Positions 46,917 to 59,886 of a stretch of 64,000 nucleotides of DNA are shown here, in pieces. Origin of the DNA: Eggerthella sinensis (GTDB taxonomy: Bacteria > Actinomycetota > Coriobacteriia > Coriobacteriales > Eggerthellaceae); NCBI RefSeq assembly GCF_003339815.1, contig NZ_PPTT01000003.1, positions 145,879 to 209,878 of the forward strand. The letters run 5' to 3'. The notes below the pieces were generated by a model. It was given only the letters and a program-made list of their open reading frames with translations, did no database searches and had not been told where the DNA came from. The translations under genes and the position numbers were made by a program. Numbering within the stretch: position 1 is the first letter of the stretch; every line of letters begins with the position of its first letter.

Positions 46917-47372
46917 CTATTCGCCGAAGCGGGGGAGTTTTTTGAGCAGCGCCCAGGCGATTTGCTTGTCCTGGCCGTCGTTCAGCATGGACGCGAACGA
47001 CGAGAAGGCCACGACGCTGCGGCCGAAGGCGCGGCTGGGTTTCTTGAGCGGGATGTCGCAGCGGTACGTGCGGCCGAGCGCTTGCGCGGCTTGGCTGTCG
47101 GCCGCGATGAGGCAGAGGGGGTCGAGCCCTTCGATCATCTGGAAGAGGGCCGCTTCGTCCAATTCTTCCGTGCGGGCGAACGTGCATGCTGCAGGGCCGT
47201 ATCCGAGCGAGTTCGCGGCGCTGCACAGCGCGGCCCGGCTGCGCTCGTCGAGGGCGCTTCCGCTCAGCACGCATACGAGGGCCGAGCGCGCACCGTCGAG
47301 GTACGCGCCGAACAATTCCCACGCTTCGTCGAGCGCGATCTCGTACATGTTACCATTCGCAGATTTTTTCAC
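46917..47372 (-). CDS. Hypothetical protein
   Basis: A 151-residue protein I do not recognise. It appears soluble and mixed alpha/beta (YEIALDEAWELFGAYLDGAR, LCSAANSLGYGPAACTFART, IEGLDPLCLIAADSQAAQAL), with no membrane span or metal motif. I chose GTG at 47372 because AAGGGA lies just upstream; the ATG at 47348 (eight codons in) has a poorer ribosome site. It is divergent from the 84-residue gene and convergent with the mutase gene. Confidence 0.65.
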   Translation of the reverse strand: MKKSANGNMYEIALDEAWELFGAYLDGARSALVCVLSGSALDERSRAALCSAANSLGYGPAACTFARTEELDEAALFQMIEGLDPLCLIAADSQAAQALGRTYRCDIPLKKPSRAFGRSVVAFSSFASMLNDGQDKQIAWALLKKLPRFGE

Positions 47373-47446
47373 ACGATCCCTTGCGGTTCGGGGGCGTTCG
47401 CCGTATAACCGTAATAATAGCAAGAAACAATCGAGGAGGAACTCCT

Positions 47447-47701
47447 ATGTGCACGAATGGAATCAACACGGGACAATTCGAGCAGATGATCGAGCAGATC
47501 GACGATCATATCAAGCTGGAGCGTCGCTGGGCGCACAACCTGGGTCATATGGCGGGCGACGCCGGCTTCGCCACCGTGTCCGAGAAGATGCATGCCGCGC
47601 AGGCCATCCTCGACGACGTGCGCGCGCTGCTCGACGAAGCGAAGGACGCGCTCGAGGATGACGCCGACGCGTCGGCGAACGTCACCGTCAACCTTGTGTA
47701 G
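47447..47701 (+). CDS. Small helical protein upstream of nikR
   Basis: An 84-residue acidic, largely helical protein beginning MCTNGINTGQFEQMIEQIDD and ending NVTVNLV. It has a strong ribosome site (GAGGAGGA, six bases). It carries one N-terminal Cys and several His (DDHIK, RRWAHNLGHM), which could hold a metal, but no family is recognised. It is followed after 15 bases by nikR and then hypE, so a link to nickel or hydrogenase maturation is plausible but unproven. Confidence 0.75.
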   Translation: MCTNGINTGQFEQMIEQIDDHIKLERRWAHNLGHMAGDAGFATVSEKMHAAQAILDDVRALLDEAKDALEDDADASANVTVNLV

Positions 47702-47716
47702 GCTGTCGGGGCGCCT

Positions 47717-48139
47717 ATGAGCAACGACCTCATGCGCTTCTCGGTGGCAATGCCCGAGGAGCTGCTTGTCCGCTTCGACCAGTTGGTGGCACGACGCGGC
47801 CTTGCGAAGAACCGCAGCGAAGTGGTGCGCGACCTCGTGCGCGACGCGTTGGTGGAAGACGAATGCGCCACGCCGGGTGTGGAAGTGGTGGGCACGCTCA
47901 CCATCGTGTTCGACCACCATGCGAGCGATTTGCAGGAGAAGCTGCACGCCATTCAGCACGACTACTTCGAGTCCATCATCTCGTCCATGCACGTGCACCT
48001 CGATGCGCACCATTGCCTTGAGATCATCGTGCTGCGCGGCGAGACCGGCCTCGTGCAGGATATCGCGAACCTCATCCTGGGCACGAAGGGCGTGAAGAAC
48101 GGCCGCCTGGTAGTCACCACCACCGGACAGTATATATAG
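47717..48139 (+). CDS. nikR: Nickel-responsive regulator NikR
   Basis: A 140-residue ribbon-helix-helix repressor with a C-terminal ACT-like nickel-binding domain. The N-terminal DNA-binding part is MRFSVAMPEELLVRFDQLVA then NRSEVVRDLVRDAL. The metal site is visible: His in QHDYFESII, the HVHL pair and Cys in AHHCLEIIVLRG, matching H76, H87, H89 and C95 of E. coli NikR. It should repress nickel uptake when nickel is ample. No nickel transporter is in this window, but hypE follows. Confidence 0.94.
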   Translation: MSNDLMRFSVAMPEELLVRFDQLVARRGLAKNRSEVVRDLVRDALVEDECATPGVEVVGTLTIVFDHHASDLQEKLHAIQHDYFESIISSMHVHLDAHHCLEIIVLRGETGLVQDIANLILGTKGVKNGRLVVTTTGQYI

Positions 48140-48157
48140 GCTGCGCGCGACGATAGC

Positions 48158-48193
48158 GGGATCCTTCGGCTCGCTTCGCTCGCTCAGGATGAC
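48158..48193. repeat. Palindromic intergenic repeat
   Basis: Sequence of the type ATCCTTCGGCTCGCTTCGCT-CGCTCAGGAT-GAC. Its minus strand reads ILSERSEPKD in one frame, a sequence seen as a dispersed repeat in many bacterial genomes. It lies between nikR and hypE. Only one copy is in this window, so its repeat nature is from general knowledge. Confidence 0.5.
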
Positions 48194-48212
48194 AACTACA
48201 GTAAGGAGTCTT

Positions 48213-49235
48213 ATGGATACCACGGTCATGCTGGGGCATGGCAGCGGCGGGACGATGATGAAGCGCATTATCGACGACGTGTTCTTCGCCGCGTACGCCG
48301 GCGACGAGTTGCTGCGCGGCGACGATGCGGCCGTGCTGCCCGCACCCGAGCCCGGCGAGCGGCTGGCGTTCTCCACCGACAGCTTCGTGGTGACGCCGCA
48401 CTTTTTCCCCGGCGGCGACATCGGGCGCCTTGCCATCTGCGGCACGGTGAACGACGTGGCCACAAGCGGCGCGACGCCGCGCTACCTCAGCTGCGGGTTC
48501 GTGCTGGAAGAAGGGTTCCCCATCGAGGACCTCAAGCGCATCTGCGCCTCTATGGCGGAATGCGCCAAAGAAGCCGGCGTGCACCTGGTCACGGGCGACA
48601 CGAAGGTGGTCAATCGCGGGCACGGCGACGGCGTGTACATCAACACATCCGGCGTGGGTACCATTGCGCCCGGCGTCAACCTGGGCGGCGCGCAGTGCAA
48701 GCCGGGCGACAAGGTGCTGGTCACCGGCACGTTGGGCGACCACGGCATCACCATCATGAGCTGCCGCGAATCGCTGAGCTTTTCGGCCGACCTGGAAAGC
48801 GATGCGGCCCCGCTCAACCACCTCATCGCCGAAGTGCTGGCAGCGGCGCCGAACACGCGCTGCTTCCGCGACCCCACCCGCGGCGGTCTGGCCTCGACGC
48901 TCAACGAGCTGGCTGCGCAGTCGGGCACCGACATCACCGTCGAGGAAGATGCGATTCCCGTGAAGCCCGCCGTGCAGGGCGCGTGCGACATGCTGGGCTA
49001 CGACGTGCTGCAGGTGGCGAACGAGGGCAAGATGGTGTGCGTGGTGGCCGCCGACGAGGCGGACGCGGCGCTCGCGGCCATGCGTGCGAACCGCTACGGC
49101 GCGGATGCGGCCATCATCGGCGAGGTGGCGGCCATGCAGCCGGAGCGCGGCTCGAAGGTGTTTCTGCGCACGGCGTTCGGCGGCACGCGTATCCTCGATA
49201 TGCTTGTGGGCGAGCAGCTGCCGCGCATTTGCTAG
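48213..49235 (+). CDS. hypE: Hydrogenase maturation protein HypE
   Basis: A 340-residue AIRS/PurM-like ATPase that dehydrates thiocarbamoyl to thiocyanate to supply cyanide ligands for [NiFe]-hydrogenase. Typical stretches are MLGHGSGGTMMKRIIDDVF, FSTDSFVVTPHFFPGGDIG, ICGTVNDVATSGATPRYLS and FRDPTRGGLASTLNELA. It ends in PRIC, and this C-terminal Cys is the modified residue. The start has AAGGAG. The other hyp genes are not in the window, so this copy is detached or lies at the end of a broken cluster. Confidence 0.95.
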   Translation: MDTTVMLGHGSGGTMMKRIIDDVFFAAYAGDELLRGDDAAVLPAPEPGERLAFSTDSFVVTPHFFPGGDIGRLAICGTVNDVATSGATPRYLSCGFVLEEGFPIEDLKRICASMAECAKEAGVHLVTGDTKVVNRGHGDGVYINTSGVGTIAPGVNLGGAQCKPGDKVLVTGTLGDHGITIMSCRESLSFSADLESDAAPLNHLIAEVLAAAPNTRCFRDPTRGGLASTLNELAAQSGTDITVEEDAIPVKPAVQGACDMLGYDVLQVANEGKMVCVVAADEADAALAAMRANRYGADAAIIGEVAAMQPERGSKVFLRTAFGGTRILDMLVGEQLPRIC

Positions 49236-49390
49236 AGGCGGCATCTCTGAAACGATTTTGCCCCGTCCCCTGAGAAATTCGCGGTTTCTTATTGCATTTG
49301 CGGACAACAATGGTATCTTGCGGGCATAAAGTTTTTGGGGAAGTGACCGACGCGTCCCGTCGGAATGCTTTTGACGAGAAGGAGTTAGCT

Positions 49391-49579
49391 ATGTCTCACC
49401 CGGTTATCGAAGCCGATGAGTGCATCGGTTGCGGCATCTGCGTCGATGCCTGCCCGCAGGAAGTGCTCGAGGTTGTTGGCGGCGTCGCTGAAGTCGTGAA
49501 CGAGGATGCGTGCATCGCGTGCGGCGACTGCGTCGAGGAGTGCCCGATGGGCGCGATTCCCGAGGTCGTGGAGGACTAA
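49391..49579 (+). CDS. 2[4Fe-4S] ferredoxin
   Basis: A 62-residue electron carrier with two complete cluster motifs, CIGCGICVDACP and CIACGDCVEECP, in a short acidic protein. It is the clostridial-type ferredoxin usual in anaerobes. AAGGAG lies six bases before the ATG. It is monocistronic: its own leader is before it and a terminator behind. It could serve hydrogenase or flavoprotein reductases. Confidence 0.95.
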   Translation: MSHPVIEADECIGCGICVDACPQEVLEVVGGVAEVVNEDACIACGDCVEECPMGAIPEVVED

Positions 49580-49613
49580 CCTCCCGCTTCACACGCTTAT
49601 CGCAAGCGCAATG

Positions 49614-49649
49614 AGAACCCCCGTCTCCACAGGAGGCGGGGGTTCTTTG
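49614..49649 (+). terminator. Intrinsic terminator after ferredoxin
   Basis: Fifteen-base stem AGAACCCCCGTCTCC / GGAGGCGGGGGTTCT (one T-G pair), loop ACA, then TTT. Confidence 0.88.
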
Positions 49650-49769
49650 CGTTGGGGAAACGGTTGCGCGCACAGGGCGTAACGAAGCGTCTCGAAACCG
49701 CTTGAGGATGTCGCAGATCGCTATAGTTTGGTGCGTTAACAAAACTTATATTACAAATTGGTAATAAAC

Positions 49770-49798
49770 TTGACACCAACAGACTTAGATAATATAGT
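49770..49798 (+). promoter_or_regulatory. Predicted dnaK operon promoter
   Basis: TTGACA (49770-49775), 17-base spacer, TATAGT (49793-49798), a near-perfect housekeeping promoter in an AT-rich patch. It is followed by an untranslated leader of about 150 bases (49806-49955). I found no canonical HspR operator (CTTGAGT-N7-ACTCAAG); only a half-like CTTGAGC at about 49817 is present. Confidence 0.65.
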
Positions 49799-49955
49799 CC
49801 AAAACATCGAAGAGAGCTTGAGCTTACGCAACGCATCCTCAGGCACCCTCCATCGACAGAGTGCGCCTGCGGGCGTGCTTTGACGCATAGACAGAAAAAC
49901 GACTGCTAACGACCATTGATTTAGGTAACAACTCCGACAGAGAGGAAGCAGGATA

Positions 49956-51863
<1,908 letters not shown>

Positions 51864-51868
51864 TCGCT

Positions 51869-52540
51869 ATGGCCCAGCCCAACCAGCCCACGCCTGAGCG
51901 CGCGGCTCAAGGCGCAGGCAAGAGCATTCCCATCGAAGAAACCCGTTCTGCGGCTGAGGAAGCTCAGCCGCAGGGCCAGCCCGAAGAGGGCGTTGCCTCG
52001 GACGAGCCGATCGAAGCCGAGATCATCGAAGACGCCGGCCCTTCGGCCGACGAGCAGGTGGCCCAGGCCAAGGCCGAGATGCAGGAGTGGCAGGACAAGT
52101 ACATGCGCCTGCATGCCGAGTGGGATACCTACCGTCGCCGCACGACGGAGCAGCGCGAAGTCGAGAAGGCGCGTGCGACAGAGAAGCTGGTCACCAGCCT
52201 GCTGCCCGTCATCGACGACTTCGAGCGCACCATCGACTACGCCACGAAGAACGGCGAAGGCGGCTTGTTCGACGGGGTGAAGGCCGTGCATGCGAAGCTC
52301 GTCGATGTGCTGAAGAAGGACGGCGTCGAAGTGATCGACCCGACCGGCGAGGCGTTCGACGCGCTGGAAGCGCAGGCCGTTGCCACCATCGACGACGCGA
52401 GCGTGCCCGACGAGACGGTGTCCGAGGTATACCAACGAGGTTACAAGATGGGAACGAAAGTTCTCAGGCCTGCAATGGTAACCGTCACCTCCGGCGGTCC
52501 CAAACGGGAGAAACCGCAGGAAGACGCGGGAAAACAATAA
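51869..52540 (+). CDS. grpE: Nucleotide exchange factor GrpE
   Basis: A 223-residue GrpE, the ADP-release factor for DnaK. The first 70 residues are acidic and probably disordered. The long helix (AQAKAEMQEWQDKYMRLHAE, then WDTYRRRTTEQREVEKARAT) precedes the C-terminal beta domain with DGVEVIDPTGEAFDALEAQA and the closing YKMGTKVLRPAMVTVTSG. Length is normal for Actinobacteria. It is followed by a 67-base gap before dnaJ. Confidence 0.96.
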   Translation: MAQPNQPTPERAAQGAGKSIPIEETRSAAEEAQPQGQPEEGVASDEPIEAEIIEDAGPSADEQVAQAKAEMQEWQDKYMRLHAEWDTYRRRTTEQREVEKARATEKLVTSLLPVIDDFERTIDYATKNGEGGLFDGVKAVHAKLVDVLKKDGVEVIDPTGEAFDALEAQAVATIDDASVPDETVSEVYQRGYKMGTKVLRPAMVTVTSGGPKREKPQEDAGKQ

Positions 52541-52607
52541 GGACGACGAGATGAAGCGGGCGCGAATGAGGCCCGCTTCTGCTTCATAGAAGGAAAGGCG
52601 GTGGAAC

Positions 52608-53561
52608 ATGGCGGCGACTCCCGACTACTACAAGACGCTTGGCGTTCCACGCACAGCGACGGCCGACGAGATCAAGAAGGCCTTTCGCAAACTCGCACGC
52701 ACGCATCACCCCGACGCCGGCGGCGACGAGGCGAAGTTCAAGGAATTGAACGAAGCGTACGAGGTGCTGTCGGACGATAAGAAACGCAAGCTGTACGACC
52801 AATACGGTACGGCGAACGAGAACCATATACCTCAACAAGGTTGGGGAGGCGGCGGCTCCGTGAACGTCGAGGACATCTTCGGTGGAGCGGGCGGCGGCTT
52901 TGGCAGCTGGGCCGATATTCTGGAGAGCATTCGCCACGGCGAAGGCGCCTTCGGAACTGATTGGGATTTCAACGACATGTCGGGCTTCGGAGGCGGCCGC
53001 CAGCCGCGTCCGCGCAACGGCCAGGACATGAACGTCACCCTCAACGTCACGTTCGACGAGGCGTTCAAGGGTACCGAGAAGCGCGTGACCGTGCGCGTGC
53101 CCGGCCGCGGCGAGTCTGAAACGCTCACCGTGAAGATTCCGGCCGGCGCCGTTGACGGCGGGCGGCTGCGCTTCAAGGGCAAGGGCGGTCCGGGCGAGAA
53201 CGGCGGCGCTTCGGGCGACCTGCTGATCACCACGAAGATCGAGCCGCATTCGTTCTACACCCGCAAGGGCGCCGACGTGCTCATGGACGTGCCGGTGAGC
53301 GTGGCCGAGGCCGCGCTTGGCGCAAGCGTCGTCGTTCCCGCGCCGGACGGCACGAAGGTGCGCGTGCGCGTGCCGAAGGGCACCCAGGACGACACTGTGC
53401 TGTCCGTGAAGGGCAAGGGCGCTCCGAAGGTGAAGGGCGAAGGCGCGGGCGACCTCAAGATCACCGTGAAGGTGGTTGTGCCCAAAGACATGAACGAAGG
53501 CCAGAAAAAGGCCATGGAAGACTATATAGCCGCCACGACCGATGATGTGAGGAGCTGGTAA
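52608..53561 (+). CDS. dnaJ: DnaJ-type co-chaperone without zinc finger (CbpA-like)
   Basis: A 317-residue J-protein that stimulates DnaK. The J domain contains the essential HPD in [20 protein letters not shown] Gly/Phe-rich stretch follows ([20 protein letters not shown]), then the two C-terminal substrate-binding beta domains ([37 protein letters not shown]). No CxxCxGxG zinc-finger repeats are present, so this is the class B type although it sits in the main dnaK operon. Its stop overlaps the hspR start by one base (TAATG). Confidence 0.94.
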   Translation: MAATPDYYKTLGVPRTATADEIKKAFRKLARTHHPDAGGDEAKFKELNEAYEVLSDDKKRKLYDQYGTANENHIPQQGWGGGGSVNVEDIFGGAGGGFGSWADILESIRHGEGAFGTDWDFNDMSGFGGGRQPRPRNGQDMNVTLNVTFDEAFKGTEKRVTVRVPGRGESETLTVKIPAGAVDGGRLRFKGKGGPGENGGASGDLLITTKIEPHSFYTRKGADVLMDVPVSVAEAALGASVVVPAPDGTKVRVRVPKGTQDDTVLSVKGKGAPKVKGEGAGDLKITVKVVVPKDMNEGQKKAMEDYIAATTDDVRSW

Positions 53562-53953
53562 TGAGCGAGCGTACCGATCGCAACCGCCCGCTGTACATGA
53601 TCAGCGTGGCCGCGCAGCTGGCGGGCGTTCACCCGCAGACGCTGCGCGCTTACGAGCAGAAGGGGCTGGTTTCGCCCCAGCGCACGAGCGGCAACACGCG
53701 TATGTATTCGCAGGCCGACATCGAGCGGCTCGAGCTTATCAACGAATTGACGAGCGAGGGCATCAACCTGGCGGGGGTCATTCGCATCCTCGATCTCCAG
53801 GGCCGTTTGGACGAGCGTGACAACGAGCTGGACGATTTGCACAAGCGCGTGCGTCGTTTGGCCGACCGCGTGCACGAGCTTGAAACGCGCGAAAGTGTGA
53901 ACGCCCTCGTGCGCGTGTCCGACCTGCCGTCCGCATTGCGGCAGCTGCCTTAG
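53561..53953 (+). CDS. hspR: Heat-shock repressor HspR (MerR family)
   Basis: A 130-residue MerR-type regulator. The helix-turn-helix is YMISVAAQLAGVHPQTLRAY then EQKGLVSPQRTSGNTRMYSQ, very close to actinobacterial HspR. A coiled dimerisation helix follows (LDERDNELDDLHKRVRRLAD). HspR binds HAIR operators and represses the dnaK operon with DnaK as co-repressor; autoregulation of this operon is the expected role. It is translationally coupled to dnaJ, and clpB starts 17 bases later. Confidence 0.95.
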   Translation: MSERTDRNRPLYMISVAAQLAGVHPQTLRAYEQKGLVSPQRTSGNTRMYSQADIERLELINELTSEGINLAGVIRILDLQGRLDERDNELDDLHKRVRRLADRVHELETRESVNALVRVSDLPSALRQLP

Positions 53954-53970
53954 CGAAGGAGGAACTTTGT

Positions 53971-56634
<2,664 letters not shown>

Positions 56635-56646
56635 ACGCCTTCCAGT

Positions 56647-56678
56647 AAAACGGCCCGACGGATGTCGGGCCGTTTTTT
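56647..56678 (+). terminator. Intrinsic terminator after clpB
   Basis: Stem AAAACGGCCCGAC / GTCGGGCCGTTTT with loop GGAT and extra Ts. Confidence 0.92.
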
Positions 56679-56690
56679 CGTATAGGGCGA

Positions 56691-56706
56691 TGTTTCACGT
56701 GAAACA
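56691..56706. other. parS centromere site 17
   Basis: Exact TGTTTCACGTGAAACA inside a 24-base perfect palindrome (56687-56710), between the clpB terminator and the end of the convergent metallopeptidase-like gene. Confidence 0.95.
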
Positions 56707-56735
56707 TCGCGAAGCATCAGGTGATGTTCGCTCCC

Positions 56736-57695
56736 TTAGATGAACGCGCCCTCTCGGATGACGCATTCGTTGTCGAGGTAGAGGGTGGGGCGCAGGATGA
56801 TGCCGTCGAGGTGGCAAGCCGCTTTTGTGGTGCCGCCGAACGAGGTGTTCGTGCCGAAGGCGATGTGGACGGTGCCGTAGAGCTTCTCGTCTTCGAGGAT
56901 GATGCCGCACAGCTTCGCCGCCTCGTTCGTGCCAATGCCGAGCTCGGCGATGGTACCGTTCTCCGGTTGGTCGAACAGGACGCCCAGGCGATCGGCGTAG
57001 GGGCCTTGGTCGTCGGCGCCCTCGATGCCCGTGAGACGTCCGTGCTCGATGGTGACCGTCATCGGCGCGGACAGCGTGCCGATGCCCACCATGGAACCGT
57101 CGATGACGGCGGTGCCGTGCGCGCCGTCCTCAAGCGGAGCGATGTAGGCTTCGCCGGAGGGGAAGTTGCCGCTTGCGCCCGGCTCGCGGTATACGCCGGG
57201 ACTTGCCACGCCGTTGCGGCCGGCGAGGGAGAGCTCCAGGACGTGGCCGTCCTTCTCGATGCGCGCCGAGCGCGCGTGCGTGAGGCGTTCCGTCAGCTCG
57301 CGGGTGCGCTGCTCCACCTGCGTGTAGTCGGCGCAGGCGGCGCCGTCGCGCAGCATGTCCATGGTGATGCTGGGCATGGTGACCACGCGCGTGCCGGCGG
57401 CTGCGGCTTCGATGCGCGCGTTCGTGTGCGTGATGGACTTCGCCGTGGGGCACAGGGCAACGTCGGCGGCTTTCATAGCGGCGGCCACCGCGGCGGGCGG
57501 CTCCTCGCCGGCCACACGCCCCTCGGGCATCTGCATGATGAGCGTGCGATGGCCCATCGCCTGAGCGGCCTCGTAGAAGAGCTCGCCCACCTCGCGCGTG
57601 GGGTCGTCGGTGACGATAAGCAGCGTCTCGCCAGGTTGGAGCGCGAGGTTGGTGGCGATGATGCTCCGCGCGCGGTCGGTGAGGGGTAGGGTCAT
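56736..57695 (-). CDS. M29 aminopeptidase / NicX-like metalloenzyme
   Basis: A 319-residue protein of the M29 superfamily. Possible metal ligands are Glu in NFPSGEAYIAP, Glu in GIGTNEAAKL, His in GTVHIAFGTNTSFGG and the His-Asp of ACHLDGIILRPTLYLDN. The same fold and C-terminal CHLD...LYLD pattern occur in 2,5-dihydroxypyridine dioxygenase (NicX), so the sequence alone does not decide between peptide hydrolysis and ring cleavage. It is shorter than classical M29 enzymes (about 400). It lies nine bases after the DUF1177 gene in the same operon; the start has AAGGAG. Confidence 0.8.
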   Translation of the reverse strand: MTLPLTDRARSIIATNLALQPGETLLIVTDDPTREVGELFYEAAQAMGHRTLIMQMPEGRVAGEEPPAAVAAAMKAADVALCPTAKSITHTNARIEAAAAGTRVVTMPSITMDMLRDGAACADYTQVEQRTRELTERLTHARSARIEKDGHVLELSLAGRNGVASPGVYREPGASGNFPSGEAYIAPLEDGAHGTAVIDGSMVGIGTLSAPMTVTIEHGRLTGIEGADDQGPYADRLGVLFDQPENGTIAELGIGTNEAAKLCGIILEDEKLYGTVHIAFGTNTSFGGTTKAACHLDGIILRPTLYLDNECVIREGAFI

Positions 57696-57704
57696 GGGGG
57701 CTCC

Positions 57705-58670
57705 TTACGCTTCCGCGTCTTCCGGGGGCAGTGCTCCCATGCTTTGCAGGTGCTTCATCGAGCCGTAGCGTTCCACGAAGCGGGCGTATTCGTCCTCGTC
57801 GTAGAAGGCGCACTTCCCTTCGCCGAAGGCTTTGGCTGCTTCGATCATGAAGGTGCCGGCTTCCTCCAAATCTTCCAGGTGCGTTGCGCCGGTGGCGCAG
57901 CCGGGGACGGCGGTTTCGGTGGTGATGGCCACGCCCACGACGGGTGCGTCGGTTGCGGTGCACGGTTGCAGGATGGAGTTCAGGTGGTACAGGCCGTTGC
58001 CGTAGGGCGTGATGTCGGCCATCGACAGCGGGTAGGTGCGCGCACGGCGACCGGTCGCAATTTCCACGAGGCTCACGAGATCCTCGCTCACGCGCAGGAT
58101 GCACCCCTCCTTCACGGTGGGCGAAATCATGAAGCCGCGCTCGTTCATGATGCGGTTGCCCTTCGTCGTGTCCACCACGAGCACGGCGTCGAGCGCCCCT
58201 GCGCCGCCGACCTCCTCGCGATTCACCGCCGATGTGGCCACGGGCGACCCCATGAACGCCACCGGCTCGTGCGGGAAGGTGGGCGCGTGCGGGCACACGT
58301 GCGTGGAGACGAACACGTCGCCCGGCAGCACGTCGCCGCGCGCGTGCATCGACAACAGCTTCGCCGCGCAGGCCAGGGCGCACAGCGCGCCATCGCCATC
58401 GGACACGAATCCGATGCGTTCGGGCCGCGCTCCCAGTCCTCCCAGGCGTCCCAGCAACCCGATGGTGGGCGCGTCGCCGCCCGCCGCTCGCCCGCGCGAC
58501 CCGGGGATACGCACGCGCACCATGTCGGTGGAACCCTTCGGGCCTTCCAATACGTACGTTTCGGCATCGCATGCGGGATCGATGGACCGCAGATAATCGA
58601 CCACCTGCGCGCCGCTTGCGGAAGGGGAATCAAGCAGATCGTAGAGTTCGATCAACTGTTTGAAAATCAT
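57705..58670 (-). CDS. DUF1177 family protein
   Basis: A 321-residue protein matching the DUF1177 pattern (MIFKQLIELYDLLDSPSASG at the start; THVCPHAPTFPHEPVAFMGS; LVVDTTKGNRIMNERGFMI; VGVAITTETAVPGCATGATH). The His/Cys and Asp-rich conserved stretches hint at an enzyme, but no reaction is established. The family usually lies with DUF917, hydantoinase-like and permease genes, as here. AGGAG is eight bases before the ATG. It is divergent from the DUF917 gene, so the 106-base gap (58671-58776) should hold both promoters. Confidence 0.82.
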   Translation of the reverse strand: MIFKQLIELYDLLDSPSASGAQVVDYLRSIDPACDAETYVLEGPKGSTDMVRVRIPGSRGRAAGGDAPTIGLLGRLGGLGARPERIGFVSDGDGALCALACAAKLLSMHARGDVLPGDVFVSTHVCPHAPTFPHEPVAFMGSPVATSAVNREEVGGAGALDAVLVVDTTKGNRIMNERGFMISPTVKEGCILRVSEDLVSLVEIATGRRARTYPLSMADITPYGNGLYHLNSILQPCTATDAPVVGVAITTETAVPGCATGATHLEDLEEAGTFMIEAAKAFGEGKCAFYDEDEYARFVERYGSMKHLQSMGALPPEDAEA

Positions 58671-58776
58671 GGGAAGGTCTCCTTTTGGCTATGTTGTCAT
58701 CGCAAACCTCGTTCGGTTCCATGATAATACGGTTCTATGCGGTTCGTAGCATCTTCGACGAAAGGTCCTATCCATC

Positions 58777-59886
58777 ATGAGAAGGAATATCGGCATCAAA
58801 GAGATCGAGGATATGGCGCTTGGCGCGACGGTCCTCGGCGCGGGCGGGGGCGGCGACCCCTACGTCGGCAAGCTCATGGCCATCGAGGCCATCAAGAAAT
58901 ACGGCGATGTGGAGCTGATCACCCCCGATGAGGTTCCCGACGACGCGATGGTATGCGTCTCTCAGATGATGGGCGCCCCCACCATCATGGTGGAAAAGAT
59001 TTGCAGCGGCCTCGAGCCCATGGCCACCTACGACGAGCTGGTGAAGGAGCTCGGCCAGGAACCCTACGCCATCTACGCGGTGGAAGCGGGCGGCGTGAAC
59101 TCCACCATCCCGTTCATCCTCGCGGCAACGCGCCGCATCCCCGTGGTGGACTGTGACCTCATGGGCCGCGCGTTCCCCGAGCTGCAGATGACCACGCTCG
59201 GCATCAACGGCGTGATCGGGCAGCCGGCCGTCATGGCCGACGAAAAGGGCAACACGGTGACCGTGCGCGCCATCGACGACAAGTGGCTCGAGCGCATATC
59301 GCGCCAGGCCACGTCGGTGATGGGCGGCTACACCATCCTCGCGTCGTACCCGTGCTCGGGGCGTCAGCTCAAGGAGTACTGCATTCCGAACACGCCCACG
59401 CTGTGCGAGGAGATCGGCCGCACGCTGCGCGAGGCGCGCGAGCAGCACGCCGATCCCATCGATGCCGTGTTGGAGGTGACGAACGGGTTCCGCCTGTTCC
59501 GCGGCAAGGTGATGGACGTCGAGCGCAAGACCGACGGCATGTTCGTGCGCGGCCGCGCCGTGGTGACCGGCCTCGACGAGGACAAGGGAAGCGAGCTGGT
59601 CATCGAGTTCCAGAACGAGAACCTCATCGCGCTGCGCGACGGCGAGCCGGTGACGACGGCCCCCGACCTCATCATGTCGCTCGACATGGAGTCGGGCGCG
59701 CCCGTGACCACCGAGGGCCTCAAGTACGGCGCGCGCGTCGTGGTGGTGGGCATGCCCTGCGCCCCGCAGTGGCGCACGCCGCAGGGCCTGGCGGTTGTGG
59801 GCCCGCGCGCGTTCGGCTACGACGTGGACTACATCCCGGTGGAGGAGCGCATGGCGGCGAAGGAGAACGAGGAGGTGCAGGCGTAA
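58777..59886 (+). CDS. DUF917 family protein
   Basis: A 369-residue protein of the DUF917 family (ALGATVLGAGGGGDPYVGKL, VSQMMGAPTIMVEKI, VVDCDLMGRAFPELQMTTL), recently linked in some bacteria to thiohydantoin desulfurisation and often the partner of HyuA-type hydantoinases. Its stop overlaps the start of the hydantoinase gene by one base, so the two are translationally coupled and probably form one enzyme system. The ribosome site AAAGG is 11 bases upstream, rather distant. Confidence 0.85.
   Translation: MRRNIGIKEIEDMALGATVLGAGGGGDPYVGKLMAIEAIKKYGDVELITPDEVPDDAMVCVSQMMGAPTIMVEKICSGLEPMATYDELVKELGQEPYAIYAVEAGGVNSTIPFILAATRRIPVVDCDLMGRAFPELQMTTLGINGVIGQPAVMADEKGNTVTVRAIDDKWLERISRQATSVMGGYTILASYPCSGRQLKEYCIPNTPTLCEEIGRTLREAREQHADPIDAVLEVTNGFRLFRGKVMDVERKTDGMFVRGRAVVTGLDEDKGSELVIEFQNENLIALRDGEPVTTAPDLIMSLDMESGAPVTTEGLKYGARVVVVGMPCAPQWRTPQGLAVVGPRAFGYDVDYIPVEERMAAKENEEVQA

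Noticed and set aside
48158..48193. Insertion-sequence remnant between nikR and hypE
   Set aside because: It fits a short dispersed palindromic repeat; there is no transposase or target duplication.
49740..49955. HspR operator (HAIR) at the dnaK promoter
   Set aside because: Only a half-site-like CTTGAGC was seen; the partner half is missing at the expected spacing.
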